The translations under genes and the position numbers were made by a program. DNA of 64,000 bases from Acholeplasma equifetale ATCC 29724 (lineage in GTDB: Bacteria > Bacillota_I > Bacilli_A > Acholeplasmatales > Acholeplasmataceae). The notes beneath the pieces are model-generated. The model ran no database searches. It saw only the letters and a list, made by a program, of their open reading frames with translations, and was not told where the DNA came from. Of the stretch, positions 29,634 through 37,781 are shown piece after piece (within the stretch, counting starts at the first letter, position 1; every line of letters starts with the position of its first letter). The stretch is from contig NZ_JHXL01000002.1 of NCBI RefSeq assembly GCF_000687735.1, forward strand, positions 1-64,000, read 5' to 3'.

Positions 29634-29642
29634 TGATATAAT
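29634..29642 (+). promoter_or_regulatory. Extended -10 promoter for the tatD-htrA-pncC unit
   Basis: TGATATAAT with TATAAT at 29637-29642. The -35 region would fall inside the preceding terminator and has no consensus. Confidence 0.65.
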
Positions 29643-29665
29643 TAAGGACATAAAAGGTGATGAAA

Positions 29666-30424
29666 ATGATAATCGATACACATGCACATTTAAATACAGA
29701 TGAGTTCAAATCTAAAATTGATGATTCACTGAAATTACTTAAAGAACATCATGTGGATTATGTTATTGTTGTTGGTATGAATCATGAAGCAAATCTACGT
29801 GCGATAAAATTAGCTTTCCAACATAAAGAATTATATGCAACAGTTGGTATTCATCCTTGTGATATCAAAAATGAAAAGATTGAAGACTTAATCCCTTTAT
29901 TAAAGGAAAAAAAAGTTGTTGCATTAGGTGAAATTGGTATTGATTTATATTGGAAAAAAGATAATTTAGAAGATCAGAAAAAAATATTTATCCAACAAAT
30001 TGAACTAGCTATTCAACATGATTTACCAATAATCATTCATACAAGAGAATCATTTAAAGAAGCATATGAATGTGTATTACCGTATAAAGGAAAGGTAAGA
30101 GGTGTATTCCATTCTTTTTCATCTAACATTGAAGATGCAAAGCGTGCAATTGAATTAGGTTTTTATATAGGTATTAGTGGTGTTGTAACATTTAAAAAAG
30201 CTTTAGAACTTCACGAAATCGTTAAAGAAATTGATTTAAAACATATGCTTGTTGAAACAGATAGTCCATGGCTTGCACCAGTGCCTTATCGGGGTAAACG
30301 CAATGAACCAGCATATACATATTATGTTGTAGAAGAGATTGCAAAAATTAAAAATATATCAAGTGATGAAGTAGCAAAAATAACATCAAATAATGCAAAG
30401 ACATTATTTAGATTGGAGATTTAG
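29666..30424 (+). CDS. tatD: TatD-family metal-dependent DNase
   Basis: 252 residues from the ATG at 29666, six nt after AAAAGGTG. Earlier GTG/ATG codons at 29657-29662 overlap that site. TIM-barrel metallohydrolase motifs: D-T-H-A-H-L (His6, His8), G-E-I-G-I-D, H-T-R-E, V-F-H-S-F and V-E-T-D-S-P-W. TatD proteins are 3'-5' exonucleases and deoxynucleases linked to DNA repair or turnover. First gene of a unit with two lipoproteins and pncC. Confidence 0.93.
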   Translation: MIIDTHAHLNTDEFKSKIDDSLKLLKEHHVDYVIVVGMNHEANLRAIKLAFQHKELYATVGIHPCDIKNEKIEDLIPLLKEKKVVALGEIGIDLYWKKDNLEDQKKIFIQQIELAIQHDLPIIIHTRESFKEAYECVLPYKGKVRGVFHSFSSNIEDAKRAIELGFYIGISGVVTFKKALELHEIVKEIDLKHMLVETDSPWLAPVPYRGKRNEPAYTYYVVEEIAKIKNISSDEVAKITSNNAKTLFRLEI

Positions 30425-30426
30425 TC

Positions 30427-31185
30427 ATGAGAAAAATATGGATTTTGGTTAGTTTTATATTGATGTTTTTCTTAGTTTCCTGCCAAAGTTTTAAAGAGGA
30501 CTTAAATAGCTTACGTCCAACAGCGGTAGCACCAGCTATAACAGAAAACGAAAAATCATTGATGGAATTTATTGATTTAAGAAAACAAAGTGTGGTTGCT
30601 ATTGTGAATAATTATGCAACTGATGATGTAAGTAATATAAGTATGCGTCGTGGTAGTGGGACAGTTATCAAAAAGGTAAGTGGATTATTAACACACACAT
30701 ATACAATTCTTACAACAGAATGGGTTGTTGAAAATGCAGCATCTGTATTAGTTTATATAAGTCAATCAAGATATGTAACTGGAACAGTAAACCATCTTTT
30801 CACTGACAATTTAGAAGAATCTAATAATATGGCATTAATAACGATTCAAACAGATCAAAATTTATTACCTGTTGAATTAGAATTAGTTGATGAAAAAAGT
30901 ATTGAGTTTGATGAAGTCTTTAGTATTGGGACTCCAATTTCAACAGCTTACTTTAATTATCCAACAAGACCTGCGATTGTTTCAGGTGTAATTTATCCAT
31001 TATTTGTGCATGCTTCACCATTGTCATATGGTCAATTAGGATCTCCTGTATTTTTAAAATCTAATGGTCAATTTGTCGGTATGAACATTGAAATATTAAC
31101 AAACACATCAAATGATCGACCAATTAATTCAATGACAATCGCATTACATGTGAATCGCATTATTGAGCTATTAGAGGAAAAGTAA
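30427..31185 (+). CDS. Catalytically dead HtrA-like lipoprotein (pseudoprotease)
   Basis: 252 residues. Lipobox L-V-S-C (Cys19) predicts surface anchoring. The rest follows the trypsin-like fold of the HtrA lipoprotein encoded directly downstream, but without a PDZ domain. Aligning the two, the catalytic His becomes Trp99 (T-T-E-W-V-V-E against T-N-Q-H-V-V-E), the Asp becomes Asn134 (S-N-N-M-A against S-E-D-I-A), and the Ser becomes Leu204 (G-Q-L-G-S-P against G-N-S-G-G-P). The fold-supporting glycines are kept. This is a decayed but intact open frame, so a binding or regulatory role is more likely than random decay. It begins 2 nt after tatD, with an identical signal-peptide style to its neighbour. 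Confidence 0.82.
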   Translation: MRKIWILVSFILMFFLVSCQSFKEDLNSLRPTAVAPAITENEKSLMEFIDLRKQSVVAIVNNYATDDVSNISMRRGSGTVIKKVSGLLTHTYTILTTEWVVENAASVLVYISQSRYVTGTVNHLFTDNLEESNNMALITIQTDQNLLPVELELVDEKSIEFDEVFSIGTPISTAYFNYPTRPAIVSGVIYPLFVHASPLSYGQLGSPVFLKSNGQFVGMNIEILTNTSNDRPINSMTIALHVNRIIELLEEK

Positions 31186-31186
31186 A

Positions 31187-32269
31187 ATGAGAAAAATATA
31201 TATTATTTTACTCGCAATTTTTCTAACATTTTTAGTTTCATGTGATGCACATTATGTTGAGCATCCAATTATAGAAGAAAGAACAATTGAAGAAACTCAA
31301 AAGTTAATTCGTAAATTACAAAATAGTACCGTATCTTTAGTTGGTTACATCATGGAATTTGAAGTAAGTTTAGGTAGTGGTATGATATTTAAAAAAGAAC
31401 CAACGAATAATAGTCATGAATATTATTATTATGTTGTAACAAATCAACATGTCGTTGAAGATATGTCTCATGTTGATGTTGTTACATCTTATGGAAGAGT
31501 TGAACTTGGAGATATTTATGCATTTGGTGATGGTGTAAACTCAGAAGATATCGCTATTGTGCGATTTATAAGCGATTTTGATTATCCTGTGATACCTATT
31601 ATTCCTTATGAAGATTCAAGTAAACAAATCCAAGTGACAGTTGGACAAACTGTTTTTGGCATAGGGACACCACTTGATACGGTATATCATAATATCGTTA
31701 CAGATATGGGAATTATTTATGAAGTATCAGGTCAGATGATCACACATAGTTCAAATATCAATCCTGGTAATTCTGGAGGGCCTTTATTCTCATATGATGG
31801 GACATTTATTGGTATTAATACACAAAGATTAGAAATTGTTAATGGTCATAAAATCGATTCTATTGGGGATGCAATTCATGCTAATCAGGTTGCACGTATG
31901 ATACGTACAAGATTAAATGCTATTAAACCTAAACTTGGTATTCATATTTTAGATTCTGAAGCATTTTTATCTACAAATTACGTTAAAAGCTTTGGTGAGC
32001 AGGCAATAGGATTTGATCCAAATAAAAAAATACCAGCAATCACTGGTGTTGTTATTATGGATGTTAATAGTACAAGACCATCATATGGCTTATTAGAGCG
32101 ATATGATTTAATCGTATCAATCAATGGTGTAAGAATTTATAAGGGTGAAGACTTAACCAAAGCGGTTGGTGAGATTAAAGTTGGAAATACATATTCATTT
32201 GAAGTATATCGTTATAATGATTCAATAAAAAATTTTGAATTATTAGAAATAAAAGTGGTGATTTCATGA
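31187..32269 (+). CDS. htrA: HtrA/DegP-type serine protease, lipoprotein-anchored
   Basis: 360 residues. Signal peptide with lipobox L-V-S-C (Cys19), a trypsin-like domain with the full triad His88 (T-N-Q-H-V-V), Asp121 (S-E-D-I-A) and Ser196 (G-N-S-G-G-P), then a PDZ domain at about residues 250-355 (L-L-E-R-Y-D-L-I-V-S-I-N-G). HtrA proteases degrade misfolded exported proteins. Most Firmicute HtrAs carry a membrane helix; here a lipid anchor is used, fitting a cell with a single membrane. It starts just after the dead paralogue and overlaps pncC by 4 nt. Confidence 0.9.
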   Translation: MRKIYIILLAIFLTFLVSCDAHYVEHPIIEERTIEETQKLIRKLQNSTVSLVGYIMEFEVSLGSGMIFKKEPTNNSHEYYYYVVTNQHVVEDMSHVDVVTSYGRVELGDIYAFGDGVNSEDIAIVRFISDFDYPVIPIIPYEDSSKQIQVTVGQTVFGIGTPLDTVYHNIVTDMGIIYEVSGQMITHSSNINPGNSGGPLFSYDGTFIGINTQRLEIVNGHKIDSIGDAIHANQVARMIRTRLNAIKPKLGIHILDSEAFLSTNYVKSFGEQAIGFDPNKKIPAITGVVIMDVNSTRPSYGLLERYDLIVSINGVRIYKGEDLTKAVGEIKVGNTYSFEVYRYNDSIKNFELLEIKVVIS

Positions 32270-32712
32270 AAAACATTGTTGAAATTTTAATTGAAAAAAA
32301 ATTAACACTTTCATGTGCAGAAAGTATTACGGGTGGTAACTTAATTGGTACACTTATAAAAATACCTAATGCTTCTCAAGTGATTAAAGAAAGTTTTGTT
32401 GTGTATAGTGATGAAGCAAAACATGAAATATTAAATATTCCATTAGAAGTCATTGAAAAAAATGGTGTTGTTTCAAGGGAAGTTGCACGATTTATGGCTA
32501 AAAACCTTCATGAAAAAACACATGCAGATATCGCAATTTCAACAACAGGGTATGCATCAGGAAACTTTCCACATCATGCATATGTTGGTATTTATTATCA
32601 AGGTGAAATATTCTTGTATCATAAAGATTTTAATGAGAATCAATCACGTGAACAAAACATCGAAGAATTGGTTCAATATATTATCACATTATTACCAGAA
32701 ATTATTGTTTAA
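32266..32712 (+). CDS. pncC: CinA C-terminal domain protein, nicotinamide-nucleotide amidase
   Basis: 148 residues, a stand-alone CinA_C/PncC domain. A-E-S-I-T-G-G-N-L (about residues 18-26) holds the catalytic Ser, followed by F-V-V-Y-S-D-E-A-K, V-S-R-E-V-A and I-S-T-T-G-Y-A, where the usual G-I-A-G-P loop is altered. The enzyme deamidates NMN to NaMN to recycle the nicotinamide nucleotide released, for example, by NAD-dependent DNA ligase. Overlaps htrA by 4 nt (ATGA). The variant loop leaves some doubt about activity. Confidence 0.85.
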   Translation: MKNIVEILIEKKLTLSCAESITGGNLIGTLIKIPNASQVIKESFVVYSDEAKHEILNIPLEVIEKNGVVSREVARFMAKNLHEKTHADIAISTTGYASGNFPHHAYVGIYYQGEIFLYHKDFNENQSREQNIEELVQYIITLLPEIIV

Positions 32713-32746
32713 ATAGTTGTATTTTATATACATAAATGTTATAATA

Positions 32747-32755
32747 ACTCGAATA
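32747..32755 (+). promoter_or_regulatory. Extended -10 promoter for rpsF-ssb-rpsR
   Basis: TGTTATAAT with TATAAT at 32750-32755, about 55 nt upstream of rpsF. No consensus -35. Confidence 0.65.
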
Positions 32756-32762
32756 AAAATTT

Positions 32763-32806
32763 ATCCTTGGCAGAGATGCCCGGAGTCCAGAAGGAGGTCC
32801 AGACTA
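32763..32806 (+). ncRNA. Candidate S6:S18-binding rpsF leader
   Basis: The short leader has a GGCA/TGCC hairpin followed at once by CCGGAGTCC, and a second GGTCC-containing segment around the AAGGAGG site. A CCG-containing bulge next to a hairpin is the known S6:S18 recognition pattern in rpsF leaders. The complex of the two proteins encoded here would repress this mRNA. Confidence 0.5.
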
Positions 32807-32809
32807 GAT

Positions 32810-33097
32810 ATGAAAAAGTACGAACTTATGTACATTTTGAAACCTACGTTAGATCCAGAAGCATTAAAGAATCAAATCAATGATTTAAATAATGTGATCA
32901 CATCTCAAGGTGGCAACATCATTGAATTCAAAGAAATGGGTCTTAAAGATTTAGCGTATGAGATCAATAAGTTCAAAAAAGGATACTACGTATGGATTTT
33001 AGCAGAATTATCAAATGATGGTATTGCTGAATTCAAACGTGTTATCAGAATTACTGAAAATGTTATTCGTAACATTGAAGTCAATGTAGGAGCATAA
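32810..33097 (+). CDS. rpsF: Ribosomal protein S6
   Basis: 95 residues from the ATG at 32810. A longer frame from 32717 adds unrelated residues and runs through the promoter, so it is rejected. M-K-K-Y-E-L-M-Y-I-L-K-P is the typical start, and L-A-Y-E-I-N-K-F-K-K-G-Y-Y the signature. The AAGGAGG site is 12 nt from the start, somewhat long, possibly because the leader is structured. S6 pairs with S18 on the 30S platform. Confidence 0.97.
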   Translation: MKKYELMYILKPTLDPEALKNQINDLNNVITSQGGNIIEFKEMGLKDLAYEINKFKKGYYVWILAELSNDGIAEFKRVIRITENVIRNIEVNVGA

Positions 33098-33098
33098 T

Positions 33099-33521
33099 AT
33101 GGTTAATCGTGTAGTTCTAATTGGTAGAATAACTAAAGAAGTTGATTTGAAGATGACATCATCTCAAATCCCGGTAACATCTTTTACTTTAGCTGTAAAT
33201 AGAAATTATACTTCACAAAATGGTGAGAAACCAGCAGACTTTATCTCATGCGTTGCATGGCGAGGTACTGCTGAATTTATGAGCCGTTTTGTTAGAAAAG
33301 GTAATTTATTAGCAGTAGAGGGTAGTATTCAAACACGTAACTATGAAGACCAATCAGGTCAAATGCGTTATGTGACAGAAGTCGTATGCGACTCTGTTCA
33401 ATTGTTAGAACGTAATGATAACAACAATGCTTCTTATGATAATTTCAAAGATGACGATGCACAAGATGACTTCTATGAAACTAGCAAGCAACTTGTTGCA
33501 GACGATGATTTACCATTCTAG
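33099..33521 (+). CDS. ssb: Single-stranded DNA-binding protein
   Basis: 140 residues. OB fold from residue 1 to about 105 (M-V-N-R-V-V-L-I-G-R-I-T, F-I-S-C-V-A-W-R, V-E-G-S-I-Q-T-R-N-Y), a short acidic linker, and the C-terminal peptide D-D-D-L-P-F that docks replication and repair partners. Shorter than most SSBs because of the short linker. Its position between rpsF and rpsR is conserved in Firmicutes. Confidence 0.97.
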   Translation: MVNRVVLIGRITKEVDLKMTSSQIPVTSFTLAVNRNYTSQNGEKPADFISCVAWRGTAEFMSRFVRKGNLLAVEGSIQTRNYEDQSGQMRYVTEVVCDSVQLLERNDNNNASYDNFKDDDAQDDFYETSKQLVADDDLPF

Positions 33522-33536
33522 AAAGGATTAGAAAGT

Positions 33537-33776
33537 ATGCAAGATAAACAAAAAAAGGGTGGCTTTAAGAGACGTAAGAAAGTTTGTTACTTCACTCAAA
33601 ATAAGTTCACTTACATCGATTTTAAAGATGTTGAATTGTTAAAGAAATTTATCACTGAACGTGGTAAGATTCTTCCAAGACGTGTAACTGGTACTTCAGC
33701 TAAATGGCAAAGAGAATTAGCTGTTGCAATTAAGAGAGCACGTCATATGGCATTATTACCATTCGTTAAAGAATAA
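33537..33776 (+). CDS. rpsR: Ribosomal protein S18
   Basis: 79 residues. The N-terminal basic stretch R-R-K-K-V-C-Y-F is followed by [20 protein letters not shown] and the signature I-L-P-R-R-V-T-G-T. It binds S6 and 16S rRNA. Last gene of the S6 operon, ending at a strong terminator. Confidence 0.97.
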   Translation: MQDKQKKGGFKRRKKVCYFTQNKFTYIDFKDVELLKKFITERGKILPRRVTGTSAKWQRELAVAIKRARHMALLPFVKE

Positions 33777-33779
33777 GAC

Positions 33780-33808
33780 AATTATCCCCACTTGGGGATA
33801 ATTTTTTT
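33780..33808 (+). terminator. Terminator of the rpsF-ssb-rpsR operon
   Basis: A perfect 10-bp stem AATTATCCCC (33780-33789) with GGGGATAATT (33794-33803), loop ACTT, followed by T. Confidence 0.95.
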
Positions 33809-33828
33809 ATATAGATATCATTAATATA

Positions 33829-33837
33829 TGATATAAT
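33829..33837 (+). promoter_or_regulatory. Extended -10 promoter for gdpP-rplI-dnaB
   Basis: TGATATAAT with TATAAT at 33832-33837. The predicted transcript starts only a few nt before the ribosome binding site, giving a very short leader. Confidence 0.65.
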
Positions 33838-33859
33838 TTGTATAAGTGAGGTGGACATT

Positions 33860-36316
33860 TTGAAAAGAATCTTACTATTAGTATTAACAGGGGTCTTAGC
33901 AATAGCATCGTATGTTTTGTATACGATTTTTATATTTACAGATGCCCTTAATAACGTATTTAATGACACCTGGATATACATTATCATGATTCTTGTGAAT
34001 GGATTATTGATAGGTTATTCACTTTATTTCATGAGTTATAAATATCGCCAACATATTAAAAATTTACAAATGCGTTTAGCACGTTGGAGTAAGCTTTCAC
34101 CGCGCGTTAATCAAATTGGTGATAATGCATTCCACGAATTACCTATTGGTATCATCGTATTAGATGAAGAAGCAAAAGAAATTAAATGGGTTAATCCTTA
34201 CGCAATTACGATTTTCAAAGATAAGTTAGTTGATCGTTTATTATCCGATATTTCAGCACCATTAGCGGATCATGTTGATAAAAAAGAAGAAACACCAATC
34301 GTTATTCGTGTATTTAACGAAAAATATGAAGTTATGTATAAATCAAATTATCAAGTTTTATACCTATTTAATGTAACATCAAGAGAAAACGTTAAAGAAG
34401 AATATATTCAAAATTTACCTGCATTAGGTATTATTAACCTTGATAACTTTGAAGAAAATATACAATCTTTCGATATTTCTGAACAATCAAGTATTAAGGG
34501 TGAATATTTATCTGCAATTGCTGATTGGGTTGAAGAATTTAATGGGTACTTAAAACCATACGGTGATAATCGATTGGTTTTAATGATTAAACGAAAACAT
34601 CTTGACCGTATGATACAAAATAAATTTGATATCTTAGAACGTATTCGTGATATCTCAGTTAAATATCAATTAAGAGTTACAATTTCTATTGGTATTGCAT
34701 CATGGGATTTAGAGTATGATGATTTATCAGACTACGCACAAAATGCGATTGAGCTTGCAGAAAAACGAGGCGGAGACCAAGTTGTAGTAAATATTCAAGG
34801 AGAAAAGATTAAATACTTTGGTGCGAAATTAGAATCTAAAACAAAACTATCAAGAGTTAGTGCTCGTCAAAGTGCTAGCCAACTTATGGAATTATTTGAT
34901 AAAGCTGATCAAGTCTTTATTATGGGTCATAATCAAACAGATTTAGATTCATTAGGCTCCATGATTGCAGCGTTAAAAATGGCGTTAGCATCGCCTGATT
35001 TGGCACCTTACATTATTGTTGATGAAGATAAGTTAGATCCTACAACATATAATGTTTATCAATTATTAAAACATAACGATCACCAAGTGATCCATCATGT
35101 TTTAACAACAGAAGAATCCTTAAGAAAAGCAACAAAAGATACATTATTATTAATTGTTGATACACAAAATCCACAAATTGTTCATTCAAAAGAATTATTA
35201 AGTCTAAATTTAAAGACACTTGTTATTGATCACCACCGTGGTAATGAATCATCAATTGAAGGTGATTTTAGTTACATTGATGCAGGTGCTTCGTCTGCAA
35301 TTGAGTTAATTATGGAATTAATTGAGTTTTATAACCGAGAAGTTAAAATTGATGGGTTAGAAGCATCAATCATGTATGGTGGATTAGTTGTTGATACAAA
35401 TATGTTTACATTTAGAACGAATGCAAGAACATTTGATGTGGCATCTAAACTAAAAGACTATGGTGCTGATACCATTATGGTTCGTACATGGTTAAGAAAC
35501 GATTTAGAAAAAACATTAGAAATCAATCAGTTACTTGGCGAAGTCGAAATTTATTTAGGACGTTTCGCAATTATTAAAAAAGATACTCTAATTGAAAATA
35601 GAACATTTATTGCACAAATTTCTGAATTCTTACTCAATATTAAAGATATTGATGCGGCATTCACTATTGTCAAAATTTCTCCAGATACGGTTGGTATTTC
35701 AGCACGTTCATTTGGTGCGGTAAATGTTCAAGTCATTATGGAAGAAATGGGTGGTGGTGGTCACTTACACAGTGCTGCAACTCAAGTCCAAGGATTATCA
35801 GTCGATGATTGTTATGCACAACTTAAACACATACTAGATATTGAATACGGAGGAAGTAGTGAACCTATGAAAGTCATTTTATTAGAAGATGTTAAAGGAA
35901 AAGGTAAAAAAGATCAAATCATTGAAGTCGCTGGAGGCTATGCAAATTACTTAATTACTTCAAAGCTTGCAGTAGCTGCAACAGATGAAAACCTTGAAAA
36001 ATTAGCACAAGAAAAAGAAAGATTGAAACAACAAGAAATTCAATACTTAAACACATTAAAGAAAATTGCTGAAAGTATTGAAGGTAAAAATATTACATTA
36101 ACTTTACAAGTTGGTAAAGATGGTAAACGTTTTGGAAGTATTACATCTAAACAAATCGCTGAAGCTTTTGAAGAAAAATATCAAATTATGATTGATAAGA
36201 AAAAAATTGAAATCCATGGTGAAATCACATCAGCTGGAATTTATCCAATTACTGTGAATTTAGATAAAGGAATCAAAGCTTCATTTGAAGTACATATCGT
36301 TGAAAAGAGAGATTAG
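33860..36316 (+). CDS. gdpP: GdpP-type c-di-AMP phosphodiesterase fused in frame to ribosomal protein L9
   Basis: About 818 residues from the TTG at 33860, which sits 6 nt after GAGGTG. A GTG at 33851 lies inside that site. Order: two membrane helices (to about residue 65), a PAS-like segment, a degenerate GGDEF domain (about 165-300), DHH ([21 protein letters not shown]) and DHHA1 (G-G-G-G-H), as in GdpP/YybT, which hydrolyses c-di-AMP. Without any stop the frame continues into a complete L9 from Met at nt 35867. In Bacillus the same two genes are neighbours but separate. I recall such signalling/L9 fusions being annotated in some mollicutes, but could not check. Confidence 0.9.
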   Translation: MKRILLLVLTGVLAIASYVLYTIFIFTDALNNVFNDTWIYIIMILVNGLLIGYSLYFMSYKYRQHIKNLQMRLARWSKLSPRVNQIGDNAFHELPIGIIVLDEEAKEIKWVNPYAITIFKDKLVDRLLSDISAPLADHVDKKEETPIVIRVFNEKYEVMYKSNYQVLYLFNVTSRENVKEEYIQNLPALGIINLDNFEENIQSFDISEQSSIKGEYLSAIADWVEEFNGYLKPYGDNRLVLMIKRKHLDRMIQNKFDILERIRDISVKYQLRVTISIGIASWDLEYDDLSDYAQNAIELAEKRGGDQVVVNIQGEKIKYFGAKLESKTKLSRVSARQSASQLMELFDKADQVFIMGHNQTDLDSLGSMIAALKMALASPDLAPYIIVDEDKLDPTTYNVYQLLKHNDHQVIHHVLTTEESLRKATKDTLLLIVDTQNPQIVHSKELLSLNLKTLVIDHHRGNESSIEGDFSYIDAGASSAIELIMELIEFYNREVKIDGLEASIMYGGLVVDTNMFTFRTNARTFDVASKLKDYGADTIMVRTWLRNDLEKTLEINQLLGEVEIYLGRFAIIKKDTLIENRTFIAQISEFLLNIKDIDAAFTIVKISPDTVGISARSFGAVNVQVIMEEMGGGGHLHSAATQVQGLSVDDCYAQLKHILDIEYGGSSEPMKVILLEDVKGKGKKDQIIEVAGGYANYLITSKLAVAATDENLEKLAQEKERLKQQEIQYLNTLKKIAESIEGKNITLTLQVGKDGKRFGSITSKQIAEAFEEKYQIMIDKKKIEIHGEITSAGIYPITVNLDKGIKASFEVHIVEKRD
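35867..36316 (+). CDS. rplI: Ribosomal protein L9, as in-frame 3' part of the gdpP gene
   Basis: 149 residues from an internal ATG. It starts with the canonical [11 protein letters not shown]-x-G-K-K, the N-terminal rRNA-binding domain, then a long helix and the C-terminal domain. A GGAGG at 35849-35853 lies 13 nt before the ATG, so independent initiation to give free L9 is plausible. Otherwise L9 would be tethered to the membrane or released by proteolysis. Listed separately because either product may exist. Confidence 0.8.
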   Translation: MKVILLEDVKGKGKKDQIIEVAGGYANYLITSKLAVAATDENLEKLAQEKERLKQQEIQYLNTLKKIAESIEGKNITLTLQVGKDGKRFGSITSKQIAEAFEEKYQIMIDKKKIEIHGEITSAGIYPITVNLDKGIKASFEVHIVEKRD

Positions 36317-36318
36317 TT

Positions 36319-37650
36319 ATGGCTAAAAATTTACCACACTCACTAGATGCTGAACGCTCTGTATTAGGTGCGGTTTTCCTTAATCCTGCTTTAGCAAATG
36401 CACTAACAGACGAATTACGTGCTGTTGACTTTTTCGATCCAATACATGGTTATATTTTTGAAGCTATTGATGCTTTAAATAAAGAGAAAAAAGCAATTGA
36501 TTACTCATCTGTTTCAGGCAAATTAGACCAAATGGGTAAGCTTGAAGAAGTTGGCGGTATCCAAACATTAATTGAGTTATCAAACTATACAGTTGCATTA
36601 GACCATTTAGAAACTTATATTGATTTAGTTCGAAGTTTTAGTTTAAAACGTGAAGTCATTAAAGTAACACAAAATATTGCAACGCAAGGATTGACAACAG
36701 ATATTGAAACAGATGAATATTTAGAAGAAGCTGAAAGATTAATTTTTGAATTGTCTAAAAAGCGTAAAGCAGGGGATTTTAAGCCACTTAAAGAAGTTGT
36801 TCAAGCTATTCAAGAAAAGTTAACCTTCTTACAGAGTCATAAAGGTGGTATTACTGGTTTAACAACAGGCTTTTTAAAACTTGATCAATATATTAATGGA
36901 TTACAAAAAGAAGAATTTATTATTCTTGCAGCACGACCATCTGTTGGTAAGAGTGCCTTTGCAATTCAATTAGCATTAAATGCTGCTATGAAAAATAAAG
37001 ATGGAAAAGCTGGAGTAGCCTTTTTCTCTCTTGAAATGAGTAACGAACAATTAGTTACACGTATGATTTCTAATATGGCGAATATTGAAAATTCAAAACT
37101 TAGAACAGGCTTTTTAACAAGCCAAGAATGGAAGCAATTTGAAGCATATTCAGAACGTTTAAATCGTTTAAATATATTCTTTGATGATTCTGCTTCATCA
37201 AACCTTTCTGATATTCGTGCAAAGTGTCGTAAACTTGCTCAAGAGGGTAAATTAGATTTAATTGTTATTGACTACTTACAACTTATTCATATTGATGCAA
37301 GAACACAAAGTAGACAAGAAGAAGTTTCAAGAATTTCTCGCTCTTTAAAACAATTAGCACGTGAATTAAGTGTACCAGTTATCGCACTTTCTCAGTTAAG
37401 CCGTGATGTTGAACGTTCAAGCGATAAACGTCCATTACTATCACACTTACGTGAATCTGGTTCTATCGAACAAGATGCTGATATCGTTATGTTTATTCAC
37501 CGTGATGAATATTATGAAAGAGAAAAATCAGATGCTGGAGATACAGAAATTATTGTTGCTAAAAACCGTCAAGGTCGTACAGGAACAATTCACTTCATCT
37601 TTAGTGCAAACTACTCACGCTTCTTAGAACGTTCAGATAGAGAAGAATAA
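36319..37650 (+). CDS. dnaB: Replicative DNA helicase
   Basis: 443 residues (named dnaC in Bacillus). N-terminal helical domain (P-H-S-L-D-A-E-R-S-V-L-G-A-V-F) and RecA-like C-terminal domain with A-R-P-S-V-G-K-S-A-F (Walker A), V-I-D-Y-L-Q-L-I (Walker B), S-Q-L-S-R and the L-R-E-S-G-S-I-E-Q-D-A-D signature. It unwinds DNA at the replication fork. It begins 2 nt after the gdpP-rplI stop, the same order as in Bacillus (yybT-rplI-dnaC). No intein is present. Confidence 0.97.
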   Translation: MAKNLPHSLDAERSVLGAVFLNPALANALTDELRAVDFFDPIHGYIFEAIDALNKEKKAIDYSSVSGKLDQMGKLEEVGGIQTLIELSNYTVALDHLETYIDLVRSFSLKREVIKVTQNIATQGLTTDIETDEYLEEAERLIFELSKKRKAGDFKPLKEVVQAIQEKLTFLQSHKGGITGLTTGFLKLDQYINGLQKEEFIILAARPSVGKSAFAIQLALNAAMKNKDGKAGVAFFSLEMSNEQLVTRMISNMANIENSKLRTGFLTSQEWKQFEAYSERLNRLNIFFDDSASSNLSDIRAKCRKLAQEGKLDLIVIDYLQLIHIDARTQSRQEEVSRISRSLKQLARELSVPVIALSQLSRDVERSSDKRPLLSHLRESGSIEQDADIVMFIHRDEYYEREKSDAGDTEIIVAKNRQGRTGTIHFIFSANYSRFLERSDREE

Positions 37651-37653
37651 TTT

Positions 37654-37689
37654 AAAACGTATATAGTGTTTATCTATATACGTTTTTTT
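37654..37689 (+). terminator. Terminator after dnaB
   Basis: A perfect 13-bp stem AAAACGTATATAG (37654-37666) with CTATATACGTTTT (37674-37686), followed by T. Confidence 0.95.
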
Positions 37690-37749
37690 ATGTAAAAACT
37701 ATCATTTTTTGGATATATCACCATATCTTTAAATAACTTTTATCATTTA

Positions 37750-37758
37750 TGATAAAAT
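37750..37758 (+). promoter_or_regulatory. Extended -10 promoter for the ABC exporter and prfA cluster
   Basis: TGATAAAAT with TAAAAT at 37753-37758, 23 nt before the first exporter ATG. Confidence 0.6.
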
Positions 37759-37781
37759 AAATAAGGCAAGTAGGTGTCTAT

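Noticed and set aside
32717-32809. A longer S6 protein starting at 32717
   Set aside because: The extension crosses the -10 box and structured leader and does not resemble S6.
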